A DNA stretch of 43,131 nucleotides. Origin: a virus. The notes beneath the pieces are model-generated. The model was not told the DNA's origin, searched no databases, and was given only the letters and a program-made list of their open reading frames with translations. The DNA is taken from the IMG/VR virus record IMGVR_UViG_3300031565_008220, positions 1 through 43,131 of that record; one strand, 5' to 3'. The position numbers were made by a program, and so were the translations under genes. Shown in pieces: positions 23,504-31,278 of the stretch (positions are counted from its first letter, which is position 1; every line of letters starts with the position of its first letter).

Positions 23504-25696
23504 TTAGTTCAGCTGAATGTGATTATCAGCTTCCAGTTCATCTTGATGTCTGTGAGCGACAACAAATAGTGACCGGTCTTGTTTGAGGGAATTCAAAATA
23601 TTACAGACATACCCAATATTTTCATCATCAAGTGCATCAAATATTTCATCAAAGATAAACAAATTGAAATCGATTTCACCGAGATCCCTTTTCAAATCTC
23701 TTAGTGTTAGAATGGTTGCAATGTCGATGAGTCTCGTCTGACCACCAGATAATTGTTTCCTATCACGTACCTGTGTTTTTGTGTCCAGAACATTTACGGA
23801 AAACTTATCCCGATATTCACCACCTTTAGTTTGTGATATTGTGTCAAACGTGACTATGTATCTTCCATTAGATAATAAGTCTAAATATTTTTTCATTGAT
23901 GTGTTCATCAATGGTGTCGCTTGATCGATCAACATCGATGGAATACCCTTCGGAGAATATGCCTCTATCCAGAACTCCAATCTTTTTATTTCTTCAACTG
24001 TTTCTTTTGTTTTCTCTTTGTTTCTCTGAATTATCTCAAGTTGTTTGTGTTTGTTGATTTTCAATGATTTTAGTGTTGATTCATCAAAAGGTGTTTCCTT
24101 CAATATTTTCAACTGTTTATTTTGATTATCAATTTGAGTTTTAAGATTATCAATTAGTGTTTTTAGAATATTACGATTTTGTATTTTCTGTTCTTTTTCG
24201 GTATATTCTATTTCTGCTTTTCCTAATTCGTTTGACATCTTTATAGATGACTTTTCCAAATCGGCAATCTGCTCTTTCAAAGAAGCGTTAGCCATATCTG
24301 CAACTTGTTGTTTTAATTCTTTTAATCTATTATCAACTTCTTGCAGTTCTTTATTCTCAGATGATGTAATATAACTTTTCTCTTTGTCTACTGATTGTAT
24401 GTTAGTTGTATGTTTGATGGCCAACTCAGCTTTTCGAGAATCTATCTGATCCATGACGGTATTTATATTACCCACATCTACAAATAAGACTTTAATCTTA
24501 TCTATAAGATCGATTATTATAGTTTCTATATGATTGATTGATTTATCTGTTATTGGTTCCAGACATGTCGGGCATACACAACCAACCTCAATATCGGTAG
24601 ATTCAAGCTCCTGTTTCCTAGCATTGTTTGATTGTATGTAGGCTTTCTTCTCAGATGCCTGTGCATTGAGTGTGGCTCTTTTAGCAGCTAAGGCTGCTGC
24701 ATCTATATTATATTTGGCTACTAATTCTGTTTGTTTGATGTTGATTACTTGAGCTTTCATCAAATGAGCTTGTGTAATCTCCCGCTTCTTTTCAGCACAG
24801 GAAGCAGTCAATTCATTTGCTTTAGCATACGCTTCATCTTCAACACTCTTTTTGATTGCAGCTGCGTCATTGCCTATGTTACTTATTTTGGCTTTGAGGG
24901 AAAAGATTTTTTCCTGAATTTCTTTAGAATCTTCCTCTTTCATATTAGCCAATAATTTATTATTGACCATTAGTTCTTTTTCTGATGTAGCTATTTCTTC
25001 TGCTTTAGATTTAACAGATGCAGCTTGTTCCATTTCGTAAGTTTTTGATTTCTCAACTTCGGTTTTTATCTGCTCTTCTGCATTTTCTATAATACCCAGT
25101 GCTATTCCAGTAGCTTTTTCTGCTGTATCAATTTTAGCTTTTTCTGTATCTAACAGACCTTTTCCAGACTTCTGGTAATATCCATATTTCATAAGATCAA
25201 GGATTTTCCAAAAGATTGCTTTCTGATCTCCATCAGGTAAATCAGTGAAAAAGTCTTTAACCTTTTGACCAAACATTAATGTGTTATTAAATGTTTTTCT
25301 GTCACATATTAATTTGTCAATTTCCGAAGTCACTTCTCGATGCCCAACCTTATATGGCTTGTCGTCATCGTTTCTCGTGATGTGAACTGTGTTTCTATAC
25401 TTGGTGTGTTGGTGGTAACGATCTACAACATACGAATCACCACTTTCCTCATCTTCAAATTTGACCCATGTGTGACAATTTTTTCCAGATGTATTGTTGA
25501 CAACCTCATCACCTCTTTCGCCCTTTCCAGTAAGTCCATAAAACGTAAAAGCTAATGAGTCGAGTGCTATAGTCTTACCAATACCATTTGGTCCTGTTAT
25601 TAAAGTCAAAGAATTACTTTCGCATTCTAATACGAATGGCTCTTGGTAAGGTCCATAGTTTTCCATTCCTATTTCTTTAAATGTTATTTTTCTCAT
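23504..25696 (-). CDS. Rad50/SbcC-like recombination ATPase (T4 gp46-type)
   Basis: A 730-residue SMC-family ATPase that works with the nuclease encoded nine bases upstream to process DNA ends for recombination-dependent replication. It has the Walker A TGPNGIGKT (about 34-42), two long coiled-coil arms, a zinc hook CPTC near residue 373, the ABC signature LSGGQTRLID near 646 and Walker B LFIFDEIFDALDD near 680. It is longer than T4 gp46 (560), mostly in the coiled coils. The start has GTAGGAG just upstream. The gene pair order (nuclease then ATPase) and tight spacing match the T4 47/46 arrangement. Confidence 0.93.
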   Translation of the reverse strand: MRKITFKEIGMENYGPYQEPFVLECESNSLTLITGPNGIGKTIALDSLAFTFYGLTGKGERGDEVVNNTSGKNCHTWVKFEDEESGDSYVVDRYHQHTKYRNTVHITRNDDDKPYKVGHREVTSEIDKLICDRKTFNNTLMFGQKVKDFFTDLPDGDQKAIFWKILDLMKYGYYQKSGKGLLDTEKAKIDTAEKATGIALGIIENAEEQIKTEVEKSKTYEMEQAASVKSKAEEIATSEKELMVNNKLLANMKEEDSKEIQEKIFSLKAKISNIGNDAAAIKKSVEDEAYAKANELTASCAEKKREITQAHLMKAQVINIKQTELVAKYNIDAAALAAKRATLNAQASEKKAYIQSNNARKQELESTDIEVGCVCPTCLEPITDKSINHIETIIIDLIDKIKVLFVDVGNINTVMDQIDSRKAELAIKHTTNIQSVDKEKSYITSSENKELQEVDNRLKELKQQVADMANASLKEQIADLEKSSIKMSNELGKAEIEYTEKEQKIQNRNILKTLIDNLKTQIDNQNKQLKILKETPFDESTLKSLKINKHKQLEIIQRNKEKTKETVEEIKRLEFWIEAYSPKGIPSMLIDQATPLMNTSMKKYLDLLSNGRYIVTFDTISQTKGGEYRDKFSVNVLDTKTQVRDRKQLSGGQTRLIDIATILTLRDLKRDLGEIDFNLFIFDEIFDALDDENIGYVCNILNSLKQDRSLFVVAHRHQDELEADNHIQLN

Positions 25697-25704
25697 ATGA
25701 TCTC

Positions 25705-26745
25705 CTACTCCGGTAATACAGCGTTATCAACAATTCTCTTAGCCGTGGCCATATAACTTCCACGATCTTCTACTGGAATTTTTTTGATATCCATATACTT
25801 TTCAAATTTTTGTGTTTCATCCATTCCAGTTGTGATACCTCTATTCGTAATATCTTCTTCTGCATTGGATACGATATTTATATTTTTCATATCTTCACCA
25901 AGTTCTAATTTTTCTGATGTAACTAACTTGACATGGTGACCAGCATCTCTTAGAAGTTTTGCTTCCTGTACTTTTGCATCTTTATTGTCAGAGTCGATAT
26001 TCAACTCTAAATATTTTTTATAACCCTCTGATGGAATTGAATCCATGTCGTGAGTTTCGGTGTCTAATATTAAAAATCGTTTCTCTTGATTCTTATCATC
26101 CCAGTCCAATGAGATCAAACTTCCAGCGTAATAGATATGTGTTTTTCCATACAACATAGCTTGGGGAAGATGATAGTGTCCAAGTATAACTGTTTTATAA
26201 TTTTTTAAGTGTTTTGCTGATATCGAAGATTGTATTGATATACCAGAGCTCAACATTCCTTCATTTAAACCGAAATGTGAAATCAGGGTTTCAGCCTTTG
26301 TTTTTTTGACATATTCATCCATTCCAGGAAAAAATGGAATAAATGCAACCCTACCATCATCTATATGATGAACTGCTTCACCTTTCGATTGATATGAAAT
26401 CCACCGAACATTTGAAATGGTCTCCATTGATTTGAGTGCTGAAACTGAATCTTTTCCTTTTCCAGATAGATCGTGATTCCCATCAATGATATAAAATCGT
26501 AATTCTTGATATTCAAGACTTTGAAATATATCCAACATTACGTTCTGAGCTGTTGTGTGGATGATACTTTTATTATGACATAGATCTCCAGCAAAAGCGA
26601 TATCATACACACTTCTAGCCCTACATTCAGCAATCATAGATGTTATAGCGGACTCAAGACTGTAAAGTCTTTCTGGAACATTTTCAATTAAGGGATCTTG
26701 TGAGTAAGCTGAGAAATGAAGATCAGCTGTTACAGCTAGTTTCAT
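25705..26745 (-). CDS. Mre11/SbcD-like nuclease (T4 gp47-type)
   Basis: A 346-residue calcineurin-like metallophosphoesterase. All motifs for the two-metal site are visible in order: TADLHFSA (Asp8, His10), FAGDLCHN, IDGNHDLSGKG, SHFG and ILGHYHLPQ. The length is close to T4 gp47 (339). The C-terminal third would be the capping and Rad50-binding part. It is followed after nine bases by its Rad50-like partner. Expected role: exonuclease/endonuclease in double-strand break repair and recombination-dependent replication. Confidence 0.93.
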   Translation of the reverse strand: MKLAVTADLHFSAYSQDPLIENVPERLYSLESAITSMIAECRARSVYDIAFAGDLCHNKSIIHTTAQNVMLDIFQSLEYQELRFYIIDGNHDLSGKGKDSVSALKSMETISNVRWISYQSKGEAVHHIDDGRVAFIPFFPGMDEYVKKTKAETLISHFGLNEGMLSSGISIQSSISAKHLKNYKTVILGHYHLPQAMLYGKTHIYYAGSLISLDWDDKNQEKRFLILDTETHDMDSIPSEGYKKYLELNIDSDNKDAKVQEAKLLRDAGHHVKLVTSEKLELGEDMKNINIVSNAEEDITNRGITTGMDETQKFEKYMDIKKIPVEDRGSYMATAKRIVDNAVLPE

Positions 26746-26754
26746 ATTTAACTC

Positions 26755-28170
26755 CTATTTGTTTCCTGATATTATTTTTAATGCCAATTCTTCATTGATC
26801 TGCATGAGAATTCCATGATTACATGCAATATATTGGATTGGCCAAGCCTTTTTATCATAGTATTTCTTTCTCGTATGGAATGTTGCTCTAATCCTTTTAC
26901 AACCGGCGTCTACCATATCAATGATAACGGGAGTAAACTTATTAGGATGTGTCCTAACAACTCGACCAGACATCTGTTCTATATTTGATATTGGGGATGT
27001 CATGATTAGACAATCCTTAAATGGTGCATCAATACCATCTCGTACTTTTCCTGGTGTTGCAAATGTTGTTTTATAATGCAACTTCTCCAATGGTTCGGAT
27101 TTATAGAATTTTGATTTATCATCACCCCGCAATTCTTTATGGAGTTGGTCAATCAAAGCTATTCTTTCAGCAACACATATTGTATGTCTGTCTTCGGTAA
27201 CAACCTTATTCAGCAATAGTTTTATACATGTTTGAAATTCATTAGATTTTTTAATAAGATTAAGGTATCGAGCTCTCTGAAAATTTCCACCCCAATATAG
27301 GTATCGATATCTTTTTGGTGTGTCAATCTCATAATCCACAACAACAACTGTCACTCTGGCATCCATAACTCCTTCTGAATCCTCGGATGCAACTATCTTT
27401 CCAAGATGATATTCAATGATGTCTAGATTTCCATCTGATCGCTTTGGCGTTGCACTCAATCCATAAGTATGAACAGCCGGTATAAATATTGAACACTCGG
27501 AAAATCTTGGTGCTCCAGATGTTGTATGACATTCGTCCGATACAAATATGCCAATTTTCGCATCATTCAAAGCTTCTAAAAAATTATCTTTTTGTCTTTT
27601 CAATAGGGATACGAATGTTTGTGCAGTGGATATTATGATTGGTTTTTTGAGGTCTTCCACAAAAGTTTTTGAACCTAGTCTCGCAATATCATCTTCACTT
27701 AAATCCGTAAATTGTAGTAACCTTTCTTTCCATTGATGCACCAATGAGTCTAGATGAACTAAAATTAAACTCTTGAGCTTCTTCTCAGCGATGTCGTAAA
27801 TCATAATAACTGTTTTACCAGTTCCAGGTGGAAGCTGTAATACACAAGCCGGTGAATTTTTCAACACACTTGTTGCATATTTCTGCAAATCGTTTCTTAA
27901 AATTATATTATGATTTATATTAATTTGTTCTGGGTTTAGCAAGAACTGTTCCCTATTTATTTGAACTTCTCCTAGCCCAACCTTACGAAGTGGATAGTAT
28001 CTTGGAATCAAAAGATAGTTTTCGGTCTCCTGATAAAACTTATAAACCTTCATATCTTGATTATATCCTACGATTACTCGTGTGAGGTCGCTGATAATAT
28101 CTTTGTAGAACTGTTCGTGTGAGTGAATCTTTGATATATAAATACCAGACTTATATTTTATATCATACAT
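26755..28170 (-). CDS. SF2 DNA helicase (UvsW-like)
   Basis: A 471-residue superfamily 2 helicase. Motif I is LPPGTGKTVIM near residue 115, motif II is DECHTT near 212, motif III GLSATPKRSDG near 240, and motif VI QMSGRVVRTHP near 397-407. An N-terminal region of about 90 residues precedes the motor. The length and the DExH motor fit T4 UvsW (503), which unwinds R-loops and branched DNA and controls the switch to recombination-dependent replication. Its position just upstream of the gp47/gp46 pair fits a recombination operon. Its start codon overlaps the stop of queD by one base. It could equally be another phage RadB/ERCC3-type helicase. Confidence 0.85.
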   Translation of the reverse strand: MYDIKYKSGIYISKIHSHEQFYKDIISDLTRVIVGYNQDMKVYKFYQETENYLLIPRYYPLRKVGLGEVQINREQFLLNPEQININHNIILRNDLQKYATSVLKNSPACVLQLPPGTGKTVIMIYDIAEKKLKSLILVHLDSLVHQWKERLLQFTDLSEDDIARLGSKTFVEDLKKPIIISTAQTFVSLLKRQKDNFLEALNDAKIGIFVSDECHTTSGAPRFSECSIFIPAVHTYGLSATPKRSDGNLDIIEYHLGKIVASEDSEGVMDARVTVVVVDYEIDTPKRYRYLYWGGNFQRARYLNLIKKSNEFQTCIKLLLNKVVTEDRHTICVAERIALIDQLHKELRGDDKSKFYKSEPLEKLHYKTTFATPGKVRDGIDAPFKDCLIMTSPISNIEQMSGRVVRTHPNKFTPVIIDMVDAGCKRIRATFHTRKKYYDKKAWPIQYIACNHGILMQINEELALKIISGNK

Positions 28171-28658
28171 CAGAAATCACCACTATCATCATCTATTCCT
28201 CGATATTCAACATAGTTATTTTTAGTTTCGTGAACGCGAACCAGAGTTACATCTATGTTTCTCGATAACAATTTTTTGTAGATGTAGACAGATAGAATTT
28301 CTGCTGTGGGTACTGGAAAAGTATCATTCAAAAAGGAATGATCAAATCTATCAATAACTTCTTTTTGAATTATTTTCTTTAAATATTTAAAATCCATTAC
28401 CATTCCAGTCTTTAAGCTAATACGGCCACGAACACCAACAACAATATCAACAGAGTGTCCATGCACGTTACCACAGGTTGGGTGTCCTGGTAACATGTGT
28501 GCAATCTCTATTGTACATTTCTTGTATATAGTCACTGCGTTATCCCTTGCAAGTTCTTCCTCGCATGGACAACATATATTCGTCTCTACGTCTTGATATG
28601 GAAATACAGTACGATATTGAACAGATCCACACATAAAACATTCATCTTCATTTATCAT
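28170..28658 (-). CDS. queD: QueD-like 6-carboxy-tetrahydropterin synthase with N-terminal Cys cluster
   Basis: QueD converts dihydroneopterin triphosphate, the FolE2 product, to 6-carboxy-tetrahydropterin. In 162 residues it shows HMLPGHPTCGNVHGHS (zinc-binding His and catalytic Cys), MVMDFKYLKKII, DHSFLND, PTAEILSVYIYKKL and VRVHETKNN, all in family order. An extra N-terminal segment of about 35 residues holds CFMCGS and CCPCEE, likely a small zinc knuckle not usual in QueD. FolE2 is encoded at 7363-8193; no QueE or QueC is identified in the window. Its product could feed 7-deazaguanine modification of the phage DNA. ATG at 28658 closely follows the topoisomerase stop at 28667. Confidence 0.88.
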   Translation of the reverse strand: MINEDECFMCGSVQYRTVFPYQDVETNICCPCEEELARDNAVTIYKKCTIEIAHMLPGHPTCGNVHGHSVDIVVGVRGRISLKTGMVMDFKYLKKIIQKEVIDRFDHSFLNDTFPVPTAEILSVYIYKKLLSRNIDVTLVRVHETKNNYVEYRGIDDDSGDF

Positions 28659-28666
28659 ATTGCCCC

Positions 28667-29965
28667 CTAAATTTCTTGATATTGTTCTAAAACATATTTA
28701 TCTAAATTCGTCAAATTTGACGACATAGTATTTAGCTTTTCCTGTAATTTTCCAAGATCAAGTTCAGTTGTTAAAAGTTTTTTAATATTTAATTGAAGGA
28801 GTCTTTCAACATCTTCTACACCAATATTGGATTCTTTTGATATGAATAACACCTTTTCATCTAAACTTATTTTTCCAGCTCCCATACATTTTTTCAGTGC
28901 TGGTCTAATCCATAGCAACAGTTGGTAATCCTTCATTGTTTTCTTTGTATTTTGTATCTCTGTTACCAACATGTTCTTTACTGCATCTTTATATAAAGTG
29001 TGTGTATTCTTTAAAAGAAAGTCTACTGATATTCTCTTAACCTCATGACTTGTGTTGACCATAATCATATCAAAAGATAATAATCCAACTAGAATTTCCT
29101 TAAGCTTTTTAACAAAATCTTGGTAAATATTATCTCGACTTCTTTGACGAATTACATCAAAAACAATTTCTGTAGTTTCAACAGACGAATCCTTATAACC
29201 AATCATATTGGAATCTAACTCATCTGATAATTTTTTAAGAATTGTTTCAAATCTTTTTCCTGGTGGCCAAGATTTTAATATTACTCTATTTTGATGTGGA
29301 ATTTCTTGAATGATACCTTCTACATCTATCTTAGCTATACCAGTTGTTAATAATTCTTTTATAACTTTATTATCAGCTGTGATCTTACAATCTGTTTTGG
29401 GTTTGATTATTGGTTCTGTTTTTCTAATCCCTAAAAGCCACATGAGTCGTTTTTTAAGATCCTTCTTATGATAGCATGGAATAACAGTTTTATAACCAAA
29501 TCCAATTCCTTGAGTATAATCATTTCCCAACAAACAGAATGGAAACATTGTTGGTAGGTATGTTGGTTCTCTAGCCCCGAGTTCCGTATCAACCCATTCA
29601 ACATATTTTACATATTTAAATGCCATGTCTAAAACTTTGGTTGATGATTTACATTCCGTATATCGAGGAGCTGCTGCTGGCTCCGCTTCAACACCAACAT
29701 TAGAACCGAAATTACCTTGGCCAATTAACATATCTTGTCTAACCAGAGTTACAATTGTTCCATATGTTTCTCCATGGGGATGATAATGACCAATAGTATA
29801 TGCATCAACCTGTCGAGATTTAACAAATTTATCTCTTGCAATTTTATATGCAGATAATAAAACTCGTCTTTCAACAGGTTTCAATCCATCTGTTATCATT
29901 GGAAAATTTCGATAATTTGAGTATTGACCATATTGTTTATAATAAGCTGGTACGAAATTTTTCAT
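28667..29965 (-). CDS. DNA topoisomerase II breakage-reunion subunit (T4 gp52-like)
   Basis: A 432-residue GyrA/ParC-type subunit, like T4 gp52 (442). It has NYRNFPMITDGLKPVERRVL, the helix-turn-helix region with GHYHPHGETYGT, the QGNFGSN segment, and the catalytic Tyr102 in AAPRYTECK. The tower and coiled-coil parts follow, and the long C-terminal DNA-wrapping domain of gyrase is missing, so it should relax or decatenate without gyrase-type supercoiling. The ATPase subunit is encoded at 31279-33069, three small genes upstream. Role in phage replication initiation and chromosome untangling. Confidence 0.92.
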   Translation of the reverse strand: MKNFVPAYYKQYGQYSNYRNFPMITDGLKPVERRVLLSAYKIARDKFVKSRQVDAYTIGHYHPHGETYGTIVTLVRQDMLIGQGNFGSNVGVEAEPAAAPRYTECKSSTKVLDMAFKYVKYVEWVDTELGAREPTYLPTMFPFCLLGNDYTQGIGFGYKTVIPCYHKKDLKKRLMWLLGIRKTEPIIKPKTDCKITADNKVIKELLTTGIAKIDVEGIIQEIPHQNRVILKSWPPGKRFETILKKLSDELDSNMIGYKDSSVETTEIVFDVIRQRSRDNIYQDFVKKLKEILVGLLSFDMIMVNTSHEVKRISVDFLLKNTHTLYKDAVKNMLVTEIQNTKKTMKDYQLLLWIRPALKKCMGAGKISLDEKVLFISKESNIGVEDVERLLQLNIKKLLTTELDLGKLQEKLNTMSSNLTNLDKYVLEQYQEI

Positions 29966-29975
29966 TCAATTCTCC

Positions 29976-30005
29976 TTATTCATAATGTATTTATTCATAA
30001 TGTAT
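29976..30005 (-). repeat. 15-bp tandem duplication across a stop codon
   Basis: Two exact 15-bp copies at 29976-29990 and 29991-30005 lie at the end of the 141-residue protein gene. The first copy met by translation encodes the C-terminal IHYE end and the stop; the second copy forms the spacer before the ribosome-binding site of the topoisomerase gene. It looks like a recent replication slip. Confidence 0.8.
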
Positions 30006-30416
30006 GGTCATTGATCTGGAACTCTGACCTTTTCCCTGCATTGCTGTTATCACTGGGGGGATATTATACATGAGTGGAAATTTAAATGTGCAATCAAATA
30101 TCTCACACCCCTGCAAGTTTTGCTCCTGTCTAATAAGTTTTGCATCAAAGAATTCTTTTATATTGCTATCGTAATATAGAAATCTTCCAGTATTCATTTC
30201 GTAAATATATACTTCATCTGTCATATCACTTGATCGCCACATCCATGGCCATAAGTGAGGTGTGACATTAAAGCTTTTTATAAATATTTTTACGGACCTT
30301 TCATAGTCGAAGACATCAACTGAATCGAAAATATTTTCCGGTAAATCAAATATATTTTCAGTTGATCTCAATCCACATAAAAAGTGTGTGTCAATATAAA
30401 AGTCCTTAGAAATCAC
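29991..30416 (-). CDS. Hypothetical protein
   Basis: A 141-residue protein of unknown function. It is aromatic-rich (HLWPWMWRSSD, GRFLYYDSN) and has a Gln/Gly/Ser tail (MQGKGQSSRSMTIHYE). Only a few Cys residues occur and no metal site is apparent. It sits between two topoisomerase genes in a block of three small genes, one base after the 121-residue gene, and so shares their transcript. Its stop codon lies in a 15-bp tandem duplication. Confidence 0.5.
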   Translation of the reverse strand: MISKDFYIDTHFLCGLRSTENIFDLPENIFDSVDVFDYERSVKIFIKSFNVTPHLWPWMWRSSDMTDEVYIYEMNTGRFLYYDSNIKEFFDAKLIRQEQNLQGCEIFDCTFKFPLMYNIPPVITAMQGKGQSSRSMTIHYE

Positions 30417-30417
30417 G

Positions 30418-30783
30418 TCAGTCCCACCATCCTTGAATTTTATCTCTCATTTGATTAAATGTAAGTTCGAGGTCATATTTCCTAAAAGCTTCTTCATGAT
30501 AATTATCTTCAATCAGATTATTAAGTGCATTGACACAAACCATAATTTCATCTGCATCTTTTACATTGTTAACATGAATACCATTGTGTCTGATAAACTG
30601 TTCAGTTAGATGAAGTTTATGTTTGAAAATTTCATATATGTACGTGTGATCCCACTGTCTGTCTCTCCATATAACAGGAACCCATACAAGGAGATTCTGT
30701 ATCCCTCTTTTAAAGTTGTGCCATTTATCAAACACTAATTTATATATCCATTTTTTAATCCAGTCATTTAATTTCTCCAACAT
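30418..30783 (-). CDS. Hypothetical phage protein (conserved WxxxYIYEI-type)
   Basis: A 121-residue helical protein of unknown function. LVWVPVIWRDRQWDHTYIYEIFKHKL resembles a motif I have seen in small phage hypothetical proteins, with the 'W..D..YIYEIL..KL' pattern, but I cannot name a family. Trp is frequent (nine residues), and the C-terminal part is amphipathic helix (EEAFRKYDLELTFNQMRD). It has no membrane segment. The gene lies ten bases after the deoxyribosyltransferase-like gene and one base before the next small gene. Confidence 0.5.
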   Translation of the reverse strand: MLEKLNDWIKKWIYKLVFDKWHNFKRGIQNLLVWVPVIWRDRQWDHTYIYEIFKHKLHLTEQFIRHNGIHVNNVKDADEIMVCVNALNNLIEDNYHEEAFRKYDLELTFNQMRDKIQGWWD

Positions 30784-30793
30784 TACATCTCCC

Positions 30794-31210
30794 CTACATG
30801 TATTCTGTTAAGCCCACATTAGATAATTTTTCCACAGTTTCCGCAAACGTAAATGATTCAACTTTCTCGTGAATTTCTTCCACACTATTAGCTAGATTAT
30901 CAATCACAAAAACTCGTTTTCCACAATTCAACATATAATTGGCTTCAGCGGCTGAACCAGCAGACCATAGAGGTTTATAGTATGAAAAGAAGCATCCTAT
31001 ATCCGTATCATCTGTCAATTTAAGAAAGTATCCAATTTCTTTTCCTGGTGTTGGATCTCCACCGATGGACTCTCTACATCTGTCTTGATGTTCGGGGATG
31101 TTCGGGTTTACTATTTCATAGTCTGGAAAATGATTTTTAATTATTTCAATTAATTTTTTCTCCATCTCTGTTCCATAAGTCATCCTCGAATGTCCAAAAT
31201 ATACTTTCAT
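30794..31210 (-). CDS. Nucleoside 2-deoxyribosyltransferase-like protein
   Basis: A 138-residue protein. The N-terminal strand KVYFGHSRMTYGTEME, the downstream YEIVNP strand and the segment WSAGSAAEANYMLNCGKRVFVIDN near residues 82-105 follow the layout of the nucleoside 2-deoxyribosyltransferase/DUF4406 fold, where a Glu in a 'sGTAxE' helix is the catalytic nucleophile (here Glu89). These enzymes salvage or hydrolyse nucleosides or nucleotides. The same fold is used for defence-related TIR/NADase-type proteins, so a signalling role is conceivable. GGAGGAT precedes the ATG. The family call is moderate. Confidence 0.5.
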   Translation of the reverse strand: MKVYFGHSRMTYGTEMEKKLIEIIKNHFPDYEIVNPNIPEHQDRCRESIGGDPTPGKEIGYFLKLTDDTDIGCFFSYYKPLWSAGSAAEANYMLNCGKRVFVIDNLANSVEEIHEKVESFTFAETVEKLSNVGLTEYM

Positions 31211-31234
31211 AAGTTACAATCCTCCAGTTATTAA

Positions 31235-31277
31235 TGGTGGGAGCCAAGCTAGCGCGTTACCGAACAAGGCCCCACCA
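31235..31277 (-). other. Intergenic hairpin (TGGTGGG stem)
   Basis: The gap after the topoisomerase ATPase gene holds a 7-bp stem TGGTGGG/CCCACCA, extended by GCC/GGC, with a loop of about 22 bases. It begins one base after the stop codon. No U-run follows on the minus strand. The ends look tRNA-like (CTCCCACCA) but 43 bases is too short for a tRNA. Its stem is shared with other gap hairpins. Confidence 0.6.
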
Positions 31278-31278
31278 A

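Noticed and set aside
31235-31277. Possible tRNA-like element ending in CCCACCA
   Set aside because: The acceptor-like stem is only 6-7 bp and the whole element is about 43 bases with no D, anticodon or T arms, so it is better read as a gap hairpin.
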